NCBI GenBank assembly: GCA_021325275.1
Contig: JAJPHL010000045.1
Span: 1-64,000, forward strand
Length of the DNA: 64,000 nt
Source: Terriglobia bacterium
GTDB lineage: Bacteria > Acidobacteriota > Terriglobia > JAJPHL01
Direction: 5' to 3'
This document shows, piece by piece, positions 43,473 to 51,151 of this stretch. The position numbers were made by a program, and so were the translations under genes. The notes under the pieces are model-generated. The model saw only the letters and a list, made by a program, of their open reading frames with translations. It had not been told where the DNA came from and searched no databases. Each line of letters starts with the position of its first letter. Positions within the stretch are counted from its first letter, which is position 1.

Positions 43473-44000
43473 ATGGAACTAACCGCCACCTCGAAGAAGT
43501 TCATCCTCCACTGGGGCGAAATGGGCGCCCGCTGGGGGATCAACCGCACCGTGGCGCAGATCCACGCCCTGCTTTATCTCTCCCCACGGCCGCTGCACGC
43601 TGAGGAGATCGCGCAAACGCTGTCGGTGGCGCGCTCCAACGTCAGCTCCAGCCTGCGCGAGTTGCAGGGATGGGGCATTGTGCGCGTCACGCACCAACTC
43701 GGCGATCGCCGCGATCACTTCGAGTCGATGAAAGACGTGTGGGAGATGTTCCGCGTGATCATCGAGGAGCGCAAGCGCCGCGAGATCGATCCCACGCTCG
43801 ACCTCTTGCGCGGCTGCCTGGCGGATCTCGAGAAAGCCGGCGCCGCGGAGGCGTATTCGCGCGAGCGCATCAAGGAAATGCTCGAGTTCATGGAGCGCAT
43901 GACTGCGCTGTACAAGGAAGCGGGCGCGCTCTCGTCCGGAACGATTCGCCGGCTCGCCGGCATGCAAGGGAAATTGACGCGTTTGCTAGGGCGGAGATAG
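43473..44000 (+). CDS. GbsR/MarR-type transcriptional regulator
   Basis: A 175-residue winged-helix regulator. The HTH is at about residues 20-70 (NRTVAQIHALLYLSPRPLHA, AEEIAQTLSVARSNVSSSLR) with the wing (VRVTHQLGDRRDHFES); a helical dimerisation/effector part of GbsR type follows (about 85-175). Its promoter carries a perfect 18-bp palindrome, and a near-copy sits before the next gene. Autorepression together with control of the epimerase operon is the simplest model. The inducer is unknown. Confidence 0.87.
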   Translation: MELTATSKKFILHWGEMGARWGINRTVAQIHALLYLSPRPLHAEEIAQTLSVARSNVSSSLRELQGWGIVRVTHQLGDRRDHFESMKDVWEMFRVIIEERKRREIDPTLDLLRGCLADLEKAGAAEAYSRERIKEMLEFMERMTALYKEAGALSSGTIRRLAGMQGKLTRLLGRR

Positions 44001-44024
44001 GCCGTCCCTTTTTTTGATCCATGA

Positions 44025-44042
44025 TTTCAGTTATGACAGAAA
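44025..44042. promoter_or_regulatory. operator palindrome 2 (epimerase operon)
   Basis: TTTCAGTTATGACAGAAA matches operator 1 at most positions; the TGACAGAAA half is identical and the left half is degenerate. It lies 31 nt before the ATG at 44074 and downstream of the regulator stop codon. Confidence 0.55.
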
Positions 44043-44073
44043 TAACCGACGTAACAGAATGGAGGAAACGAAT

Positions 44074-44952
44074 ATGAAAATCGCCATCACGGGTTCTCAC
44101 GGATTGATCGGCAGCGCGCTGGTTCCGCTGCTGGAGGGCGCGGGGCACGATCTCGTTCGTCTGGGGCGCTGGCCCTACACGCCGGAAATGATCGCGGGCG
44201 CGGACGCGGTGGTGCATCTGGCAGGCGAAAACATCGGCGGACGGTGGACCGAAACGCGCAAGACCGCGATTCGCGAAAGCCGCGTGTTAGGCACCAGGTC
44301 GCTGGCCAAGGCCATCGCCGCGCTGGAAAATCCTCCGCGAGTTTTGGTGAGCGCGTCGGCGATCGGCTACTACGGAGATCGCGGCTCGGAAACGATGATC
44401 GAAGAGCATGGCCCCGGCACCGGGTTTCTGGCGAACGTCTGCGAGTCCTGGGAAAATGCGACGCGCCCGGCCGAGCGCGCGCACGTCCGCGTGGTGCATT
44501 TGCGATTCGGCGTCGTGCTGAGCACGGCGGGCGGGGCATTGGCAAAGATGTTGCCGGCGTTTTGTGCGGGACTCGGTGGTCCGCTCGGCGGCGGCCATCA
44601 ATACATGAGCTGGATCGCGCTGGCCGACGCCGTCGGGATCATCATGCGCGCAATCGTGACGAAAACCATGGTGGGTCCCGTAAACGCAGTCGCACCGTAT
44701 CCGGTGACCAACGAGGAATTCACGCACGTGCTCGCGCGCGTGCTCGATCGCAAGGCGCCGTTCCGCATGCCGAGGTTCATGGCTTATCTTGCCTTCGGCG
44801 AAATGGGCAAGGAACTATTGCTCGCCTCGACGCGCGTGGAACCGATCCGCCTGATCGCCACCGGATATCGCTTCAAGTATCCGGTGCTCGAAGGCGCACT
44901 GCGGAATCTGCTGGAGCCGGCGCCCGCGGCGATGAAAGAGGTCCATGTATGA
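44074..44952 (+). CDS. TIGR01777-type NAD(P)-binding epimerase (YfcH-like)
   Basis: A 292-residue short-chain-dehydrogenase-type protein. It starts with the Rossmann motif MKIAITGSHGLIGSALVPLL and has the family's HLAGENIGGRWTETRK and SASAIGYYGDRGSE segments. A C-terminal ~60-residue DUF1731-like part follows (PFRMPRFMAYLAFGEMGKEL). Substrate unknown; usually called 'epimerase'. The start at 44074 has GGAGG 9 nt upstream; upstream codons in frame are not conserved. Its last bases overlap the next gene as ATGA, so the two are translationally coupled. Confidence 0.88.
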   Translation: MKIAITGSHGLIGSALVPLLEGAGHDLVRLGRWPYTPEMIAGADAVVHLAGENIGGRWTETRKTAIRESRVLGTRSLAKAIAALENPPRVLVSASAIGYYGDRGSETMIEEHGPGTGFLANVCESWENATRPAERAHVRVVHLRFGVVLSTAGGALAKMLPAFCAGLGGPLGGGHQYMSWIALADAVGIIMRAIVTKTMVGPVNAVAPYPVTNEEFTHVLARVLDRKAPFRMPRFMAYLAFGEMGKELLLASTRVEPIRLIATGYRFKYPVLEGALRNLLEPAPAAMKEVHV

Positions 44953-46229
44953 AGCGCCCGCAATATGCATCCGCCGTGATCGCGGTCATGGCGGTCGCTT
45001 ATACGGTCTTTCGTTTGGCGAAGGGCTTTCCGCGCTTGGATGGCTGGGGCGTGCCGTTCCAAATGATGGCGCCGGGAGATCTCGTCCTGTTGTCGTGGAT
45101 GAGTTGGCTGGTGACGGCGCCCTTCTTGCTTGTTGGAATCTGGCTCACCGCACGGCGCCTCCGCGATCTCGGCTGGCCGATTTCGCTGGCGATTCTCTAC
45201 GCCGTGCCGTGGTTCAGTTTGCCGTTGATCGTCATCTTGATGCTGGTACCGGCGCGCGGCGAAGAATTTCTGGACGCGTCGACGACGTCGGACATGTTCA
45301 ACAGCGCGGTGATGGCCGCAGTCTTGATTTCGATTCCGGGCGCCGTCCTGTGCGCAGTGGCCATTTGGCTGGGAGTGCAATATGGATGGGCATTGTTTGT
45401 CGGTCTCCCGTTTTTGCTTGGAATGGCCTCTGCCGGTATTTACGGGCACGAGGAAAGCCGCCGGTGGAGTCAATCGATAGGCGTGGCCTGTCTTTCCCTG
45501 ACCATTACAGGCGTTGTGCTGTTGCTGGCTGCGGTGGAAGGCGCGATTTGCTTGGCGATGGCCGCACCGATCGCTTATCCGCTTGCCATTCTTGGCGGGA
45601 CTGTCGGCTATTTTGTCCAGCGAGGCGTCAAAACACCTGATCCAGCCACAACGCTGCTTCTTTTTCTGTTCATCGTGCCCATGACGATGGGCGCGGAATC
45701 CGCCGCGCATCTCGCGCCGCCGGAATGGATCGTCTACTCGACCATCGAGATCGACGCGCCGCCGGAAGAAGTGTGGAAACACGTGATCGAATTTCCCGCC
45801 GCGCCGCCGCCGCACGAACTGGCGTTTCGTGCCGGCATCGCCTATCCGATTCGCGCTGCCCTACACGGATCGGGCGTGGGCGCGATGCGGTCGTGCGATT
45901 TTTCTACGGGATCGTTCATCGAAACCATCGACGTCTGGGAGCCGGGACGCCGCATGGAGTTTTCCATCGTCGCCGGCGCCGACCCAATGACCGAGATGAC
46001 GCCGTACCCCGCCATTCATCCGCCGCACCTCGACGGTTACTTGCATCCGCGTCACGCGATCTTCGAACTGACGCCGTTGCCGGGCGGCCGGACACGGTTG
46101 GACGGAACGAGCTACTATCGCGACAACATTTGGCCGGCACTGTATTGGCGCTTTTGGTCGGACGCGATCATTCACACGATCCACGCGCGCGTATTCGAGC
46201 ACATCAAGCGCTTGTCGGAAGCGCGCTAG
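44949..46229 (+). CDS. DUF805-type membrane protein fused to an SRPBCC domain
   Basis: A 426-residue protein. The first ~250 residues hold several hydrophobic helices; the segment ARRLRDLGWPISLAILYAVP (about 60-80) is the hallmark of DUF805 integral membrane proteins. Residues ~265-426 read as an SRPBCC (START/Bet v1-like) ligand-binding domain (VYSTIEIDAPPEEVWKHVIE, LTPLPGGRTRLDGTSYY). The frame is continuous with no sign of a frameshift, so this appears to be a true fusion. It starts with a 4-nt overlap (ATGA) at the end of the epimerase gene and is presumably under the same operator. Confidence 0.75.
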   Translation: MKRPQYASAVIAVMAVAYTVFRLAKGFPRLDGWGVPFQMMAPGDLVLLSWMSWLVTAPFLLVGIWLTARRLRDLGWPISLAILYAVPWFSLPLIVILMLVPARGEEFLDASTTSDMFNSAVMAAVLISIPGAVLCAVAIWLGVQYGWALFVGLPFLLGMASAGIYGHEESRRWSQSIGVACLSLTITGVVLLLAAVEGAICLAMAAPIAYPLAILGGTVGYFVQRGVKTPDPATTLLLFLFIVPMTMGAESAAHLAPPEWIVYSTIEIDAPPEEVWKHVIEFPAAPPPHELAFRAGIAYPIRAALHGSGVGAMRSCDFSTGSFIETIDVWEPGRRMEFSIVAGADPMTEMTPYPAIHPPHLDGYLHPRHAIFELTPLPGGRTRLDGTSYYRDNIWPALYWRFWSDAIIHTIHARVFEHIKRLSEAR

Positions 46230-48868
46230 GGCGCCGTCCTGATCACATTGCGATTGATGTCGAGCAGCGTCAGCGCCAAACATCCCGCGCCCGCGCCACC
46301 GTTGGTGGGACCCGTCAGTTGCAGCGTGACGTTTTGCGATTGCGGCACAAAGAATGCGCCGTAGCCGAGCGTGCCTTGCTCCACATAGCCGCCCGCGTTC
46401 ACGCCGCCGTCGACGCTGGGAGTAATCACGCTCGCTTGAAACGCGACGGCGGGTGAGTTCGCGGCGGTGTGAACTTCCAGGATGTAGAATCCCGCCGGAA
46501 GCGAGTTCGTGACCGTCAGCGAGCCGGAACCCGACACTTCCGCGCCGACAAGTTGGCGATTCGCGTCCAGCAATCGCGCGTAAATCGACGGCGCTCCGCC
46601 CGCGAGTGCTTGCGCCGCCACGCTCACTGTCACGTTTTGCGCGACGGGAATGGAGAACGCCGTGTAGCCGGGGAAATTGTCATTGCCCAAAATCGCCCCA
46701 CCCACGTTGAAGCCTCCCGCGATATTTCCCAGCGGCACGATGGCTTGCAATCCCCAATATCCGTTGCGCGACCCCGAAGGATTCTGCACCTCGGCGATGT
46801 AGAATCCCGCGTTGAGCGGCAGTGTCACCACCGGTTCGGCCGCGCCGGTGCAACTCGGACCAACCACGCGGCGAATGCGCAGATTCCCTGTGTCGGCGAT
46901 CAGGAGAAATCCGTTCGAATCCACAAAGAGCCCGCTCGGGCCCGCCAACTCCGCGGACAACGCGGGACCGCCGTCGCCTGAAAATCCGTACGCGTTTGAA
47001 CCCGCGACGTGTACGACGGAGCCGTCCGCGTTCACGCGGAAGATTTCGCCCAGCGTTGCATCCCACGCGTAGACCGTACCGCTCGCATCGGCGGCAAGAG
47101 TGGTCGCGTTCAGGCCTTGGGCCAGCAACGTAACCGCGCCGCCCGGTGTCACGCGCGCGATTCCTGCATACGCGCTGGGCCCGCTGCCGCCCCAACTCAC
47201 GTACAAGTTGTTCGTGCCGTCGATCGCCACCGCGACGGGCCCGCGCCCGCCCGGAATCTGTGGCGTGCCGGTGAAACTCACATACGTCGTGATGTTCCCG
47301 CTCGCGTCTACCTTGCGCACGGAAAAATTCGTCCGATCGGTAATGTACAAACTGCCGTTGGAATCGACGGCCACGCCGGTGGGCGCCGCGATCACCGCGC
47401 TCGTCGCCGGACAATTGTCGCAACCTGTACCGCTCCCGCCGCCCGCCACGGTCGTGACCATTCCTTTTGTATCGATGCGGCGCACGCGATTATTCCTGGC
47501 ATCGGCCACATAGAGATTGCCGGCGGAATCCATGGCGATTCCCCAGAGGTTCCCGCCGAACTGCGCTTGCGTCGCGGGGCCACCGTCGCCGGAAAATCCC
47601 GGCGTGCTGCCGCCGAAAATCGAAATCTGGCCGCTCGAAGAAATCTTTCGGATGCGGCCAATGGCCTCGGTGGTGAAGATATTTCCGTTGGAATCTTCCA
47701 ACACGCCCAACGGAAACCATACCGTCGCCTGGAGCGCGGGACCGCCGTCGCCGGAAACGGCCCACAATCCATTGCCTGCGAATTCCGAAATCACGCCCGA
47801 CGTGTTGATCTTGCGGATGCGCCAATTGTTGCTGTCGCCGACGTACACATTGCCGGACGCATCGACCGCCAGTCCTTGGGGCGAGGAAAACTGCGCGCCC
47901 GACGCCGGACCGCCGTCGCCGGAGAGTCCCGCAGTGGAAGTTCCCGCGAACGTTGTGATGATTCCCGCCGGACTGATCGCGCGAATGCGATTGTTGCCGG
48001 TGTCCGCGACGTAAAGATTGCCCGCGGCGTCGAAAGCCAACTGGGTCGGATTGTTCAGGCTCGCTTGCGCGGCGGGTCCGCCGTCGCCGGAGAATCCGTT
48101 GACTCCATTGCCGGCGATCACCGAGATCGCGCCGCTTGTCGTCGCTTTCAGAATTCGTCCGGCCACTTGCGTGTTGGTGTTGGGGACTTGACCACCTTGC
48201 GAAAAATAGAAATTTCCCGCGTTGTCGCGCGCCATACCGTTCACGAACGCGTTACCGTAAGTACCCAGCGCCGCCGCGAGCACCGTTTGGGTTCCGCCGG
48301 GCGCGACTTGCACCACTCTCCCCGAGTTGTTGATGAAATAAAAATTGTTGGCGGCGTCGGTGGTGAAACCGGTGGGAGTTGAGCAGCAACCCAGTTGCAC
48401 GGGCACGGACGATGACGTGCCGGAAGGCGATATCTTGACGAGGAAATCGAAAACGCCGATCAAGCCAGTATCGATTTCGTAGAATATGTAAACGTTCCCC
48501 GCGGGATCGGCGGCGATTGAACCACCGACGACCCCACAAAAGAGTTCGGCAACCGACACTACCGAGTAAGGACAGCCGCTTCCGCCTTCCCAGACGGTCG
48601 AGATCGCTCCGCTGGGTGTGATTTTGTACACGGCTTCGTTCGAGGTATCGGAAGCGTAGACGTTGCCCGCCGCGTCCGACGCCAACATGAGGATGTTGCC
48701 GAGGGGAAAGCCGGTTGCAGGCGAGCCGCTCGGCGGATACGTGATGCGCGCGCCGCCGGCAATTGTGGAAATGGTTCCTTGCGAAAAAAGCAGAGGAGCT
48801 ACGAAGAGGCAGAGAAGCGCAAGCCGGATCCGGAGCATGAGACAAACCTTTCCAGGCGGGCGCGACAC
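46226..48868 (-). CDS. secreted NHL-repeat beta-propeller protein
   Basis: An 880-residue protein with a signal peptide (RIRLALLCLFVAPLLFSQG). About ten NHL-type blades follow, each with G-x-G-F-S-G-D-G-G-P-A and D-A-A/S-G-N-x-Y-V-A-D (for example FSGDGGPAAQASLNNPTQLA, YVADTGNNRIRAISP). The C-terminal ~200 residues form two beta domains of pre-peptidase type (GFYIAEVQNPSG, GFYILEVHTAAN). Likely extracellular, with binding roles unknown. The stop codon overlaps the DUF805-SRPBCC gene end by four bases; the start is only about 30 nt from the CRISPR array. Confidence 0.84.
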   Translation of the reverse strand: MSRPPGKVCLMLRIRLALLCLFVAPLLFSQGTISTIAGGARITYPPSGSPATGFPLGNILMLASDAAGNVYASDTSNEAVYKITPSGAISTVWEGGSGCPYSVVSVAELFCGVVGGSIAADPAGNVYIFYEIDTGLIGVFDFLVKISPSGTSSSVPVQLGCCSTPTGFTTDAANNFYFINNSGRVVQVAPGGTQTVLAAALGTYGNAFVNGMARDNAGNFYFSQGGQVPNTNTQVAGRILKATTSGAISVIAGNGVNGFSGDGGPAAQASLNNPTQLAFDAAGNLYVADTGNNRIRAISPAGIITTFAGTSTAGLSGDGGPASGAQFSSPQGLAVDASGNVYVGDSNNWRIRKINTSGVISEFAGNGLWAVSGDGGPALQATVWFPLGVLEDSNGNIFTTEAIGRIRKISSSGQISIFGGSTPGFSGDGGPATQAQFGGNLWGIAMDSAGNLYVADARNNRVRRIDTKGMVTTVAGGGSGTGCDNCPATSAVIAAPTGVAVDSNGSLYITDRTNFSVRKVDASGNITTYVSFTGTPQIPGGRGPVAVAIDGTNNLYVSWGGSGPSAYAGIARVTPGGAVTLLAQGLNATTLAADASGTVYAWDATLGEIFRVNADGSVVHVAGSNAYGFSGDGGPALSAELAGPSGLFVDSNGFLLIADTGNLRIRRVVGPSCTGAAEPVVTLPLNAGFYIAEVQNPSGSRNGYWGLQAIVPLGNIAGGFNVGGAILGNDNFPGYTAFSIPVAQNVTVSVAAQALAGGAPSIYARLLDANRQLVGAEVSGSGSLTVTNSLPAGFYILEVHTAANSPAVAFQASVITPSVDGGVNAGGYVEQGTLGYGAFFVPQSQNVTLQLTGPTNGGAGAGCLALTLLDINRNVIRTAP

Positions 48869-48899
48869 CTTTCCGTGATCATACCACTTTAAATCCCGC

Positions 48900-48921
48900 T
48901 CTGGGGTAGGCCGAGAATCAG
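48900..48921 (+). repeat. degenerate, truncated CRISPR repeat at the array's 5' end
   Basis: TCTGGGGTAGGCCGAGAATC matches the first 20 bases of the 36-bp repeat except at positions 1 and 9. The 3' part (GGTCCTGCGC...) has diverged, and the spacing to the first intact repeat is 62 nt instead of 66. Degenerate repeats usually mark the oldest, leader-distal end. It has lost the TACACT box. Confidence 0.75.
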
Positions 48922-48961
48922 GTCCTGCGCTAAATCCGCAACGGTGGCGGCTACGCTTCGC

Positions 48962-49854
48962 GCTGGGGTTGGCCGAGAATCACCGCTCATGTACACTGCA
49001 GGCCGTCGACGGGCGCGGAGATCCGCCGCTGGGGTTGGCCGAGAATCACCGCTCATGTACACTGTTTTGATCTGTCCGGTGACACACGCAAGCGCTGGGG
49101 TTGGCCGAGAATCACCGCTCATGTACACTTTAGATGCTCAGATAGTTCGTATAGGCATGCTGGGGTTGGCCGAGAATCACCGCTCATGTACACTCCGCGC
49201 CTTCGCTGCCCTTGAGCCAAACGCGCTGGGGTTGGCCGAGAATCACCGCTCATGTACACTACAATTCCCGTTGTTACCGACATAAATCCCGCTGGGGTTG
49301 GCCGAGAATCACCGCTCATGTACACTCTTACGTTTGGCTGGCCGGATGCACGCCGCGCTGGGGTTGGCCGAGAATCACCGCTCATGTACACTCCCTCGAT
49401 GAAATTGGCTATCCCGCCCGACGCTGGGGTTGGCCGAGAATCACCGCTCATGTACACTAACGGCGACACGGCCGCCGTTCTCGCGGCGGCTGGGGTTGGC
49501 CGAGAATCACCGCTCATGTACACTCGATGTCGATTCCGATGTTGACCGCGGCCGGCTGGGGTTGGCCGAGAATCACCGCTCATGTACACTCGAAGAGCAG
49601 TTCAATACAGACTGGTTGCGGCTGGGGTTGGCCGAGAATCACCGCTCATGTACACTCGATCCCGTCATTCCCTCCCGTCACCGTGCGCTGGGGTTGGCCG
49701 AGAATCACCGCTCATGTACACTACACAGGAGATCGTGGTCTGCATCGACAAGGCTGGGGTTGGCCGAGAATCACCGCTCATGTACACTGCCTGCGATGCG
49801 GGAAGCTCCGTACGCTTGGCTGGGGTTGGCCGAGAATCACCGCTCATGTACACT
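48962..49854 (+). CRISPR. type II-C CRISPR array, 14 identical 36-bp repeats and 13 spacers
   Basis: Repeats start at 48962, 49028, 49094, 49159, 49225, 49291, 49357, 49423, 49489, 49555, 49621, 49687, 49753 and 49819; all are 36 bp and identical as read. The repeat begins GCTGGGGTTGGCCGAG and ends CTCATGTACACT. Spacers are 30 nt (48998-49027 and so on), except that at 49130-49158, which is 29 nt. The anti-repeat in the tracrRNA (54447-54482) shows that crRNA sense is the plus strand, opposite to the cas genes. TTGGCC (repeat positions 8-13) and TACACT (31-36) are 17 nt apart, a possible promoter in each repeat. I could not match any spacer to a target. Frames read through this region are artefacts. 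Confidence 0.98.
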
Positions 49855-49856
49855 AG

Positions 49857-49897
49857 GCCGCGCGCAAAGCTCGGTAGTTTCGAGCTTTGCGCGCGGC
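49857..49897. terminator. perfect 17-bp palindrome between array and cas2
   Basis: Arms 49857-49873 (GCCGCGCGCAAAGCTCG) and 49881-49897 are exact reverse complements around the loop GTAGTTT. It starts 2 nt after the last repeat and ends 7 nt before the cas2 stop. Transcripts of the array (plus) and of the cas operon (minus) would meet here, so a bidirectional terminator is likely even though there is no proper T-tract. The alternative is that it forms the leader. Confidence 0.6.
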
Positions 49898-49904
49898 GCG
49901 TTCT

Positions 49905-50243
49905 CTAAAAGAGCAGTAATTGCATCGGCGGATCTTCCGCCGGGCGCGGTTTTCGGCCATAAAAGACTTCCATTTTCCCGAACTGATGATCCGTCAGCGC
50001 AACGATTCGCACCTGCCCAAGCGGTGGAATCACAGCTCGCACCACTCTCCTATGCGTAGCGGCGGCTTCTTCGCTGGGTATGAATCGCGCATAGACAGAG
50101 TATTGTAGCATCATGAATCCATCCTTCAAGAGAGCCTTGCGAAATCGCGTATAGTTGCGACGGTTTTCGGCGGTCTCGACGGGCAAATCGAACATTGCGA
50201 GCATCCACATGGATCGATACGCCGACAGCGGAGCCGGCTTCAC
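49905..50243 (-). CDS. cas2: CRISPR-associated endonuclease Cas2
   Basis: A 112-residue protein; with Cas1 it forms the integrase that inserts new spacers. The beta-1 strand ends in the conserved Asp (MWMLAMFDLP, Asp19), followed by the II-C-type RKALLKDGFMMLQYSVYARF. The GTG at 50243 is chosen because it overlaps the cas1 stop (GTGA, 50240-50243), has GGGGAA upstream, and gives the leader residues before MWM seen in type II Cas2. ATG at 50210 is the alternative. Third and last gene of the cas9-cas1-cas2 operon, 50 nt from the array. Confidence 0.93.
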   Translation of the reverse strand: MKPAPLSAYRSMWMLAMFDLPVETAENRRNYTRFRKALLKDGFMMLQYSVYARFIPSEEAAATHRRVVRAVIPPLGQVRIVALTDHQFGKMEVFYGRKPRPAEDPPMQLLLF

Positions 50244-51142
50244 AAATGGTTCCCCGGTTCCGGCACCTCTAGTTCCTTCGCACCCGACATGATCGCTCGC
50301 ATAACGCTCGCGGCCAGTTGCCCGGCGCAGTCGAAGAGAGTCCGTTCCTCGCCATCGACCTCGAATCTGCAAACGAGCCGCTCGAGTATCCAACGCTTCG
50401 TCTCACCATCCAGCGGTTCGGAGGGGTCGTTTTTTTCGACCCATTGCGCGACGGCGAGATCGACGATGGGACGGAAAGGCTCCATGAGGTCGTCGGCGAG
50501 ACAAAATGGATTGTAACGGTTGTGGTGATTGAGTCCAAACGACGGGTGCAAGCCTGCCGCGCACGTCGCGCGTGCCATCACGCCGCGAAGGATGGCATAA
50601 CCGTAATTGAGGTGATTGTTTTGGTTGGGGCCTTCATTCCCGCGGCGAAAGTGAGGATCGTTGAAAAGGAGCGGCCAGTATCGCCGGGCGGCCTGCGCTT
50701 CGAGGTTGTCCACATCGCCGGAGCGGACTCGTTCAGCCATCGGTTTGAGGCCGCCATCGCTGCCCGCGACCGCCTCCAACGCGCGCGCCTGCGCTCGAAT
50801 CTTTGCTTGAACAAGTTGTTGCCACAGGCGTTTTCGCAGTGGCTCGGTTACTTGCGCCTGCTTCGCATAACGCTCAGTTTGTACAAAGTTGGCCTGCAAG
50901 GGGAGCAGCATAGCGGCGGGCAGATATTTGTGATCGCACACCACGACTGTTCCGCCACAGGCGGAGAGTCCGGCGATGACCGATTGAGTGAGTTGTACTC
51001 GGGGGTGCGTTAGCACCAGCACCGCGATCTCGGAGAGAGGCGTCGTGAAAGTGTCCAATCCCTCGCGGTCGACCGCTAACTGGTTGTTCCTGACGTGAAG
51101 GAGCGCCGGGCCCTCGGCAAATTCAACGATGCGGTGAGACAT
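50240..51142 (-). CDS. cas1: CRISPR-associated endonuclease Cas1
   Basis: A 300-residue spacer integrase of the type II group. Metal ligands are in place: Glu148 (VDNLEAQAARRYW), the His in GLHPSFGLNHHNRYN (206/207), and the acidic pair in ADDLMEPFRP (Asp218/Glu221). GAGGAA lies 7 nt before the ATG, inside the cas9-cas1 gap of 9 nt. The 3' end overlaps cas2. No csn2 or cas4 is present, which together with the Cas9 size fits subtype II-C. Confidence 0.97.
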   Translation of the reverse strand: MSHRIVEFAEGPALLHVRNNQLAVDREGLDTFTTPLSEIAVLVLTHPRVQLTQSVIAGLSACGGTVVVCDHKYLPAAMLLPLQANFVQTERYAKQAQVTEPLRKRLWQQLVQAKIRAQARALEAVAGSDGGLKPMAERVRSGDVDNLEAQAARRYWPLLFNDPHFRRGNEGPNQNNHLNYGYAILRGVMARATCAAGLHPSFGLNHHNRYNPFCLADDLMEPFRPIVDLAVAQWVEKNDPSEPLDGETKRWILERLVCRFEVDGEERTLFDCAGQLAASVMRAIMSGAKELEVPEPGNHL

Positions 51143-51151
51143 CGAAGTTCC

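Noticed and set aside
44244-44948. Upstream extension of the DUF805-SRPBCC frame
   Set aside because: It is the out-of-frame shadow of the epimerase gene; the ATG at 44949 with ATGA overlap is the natural start.
48889-49908. Several open frames with repeated GWPRITAHVH, GVGRESPLMYT or VYMSGDSRPTPA motifs
   Set aside because: They are translations of the 36-bp CRISPR repeat in different frames, not proteins.
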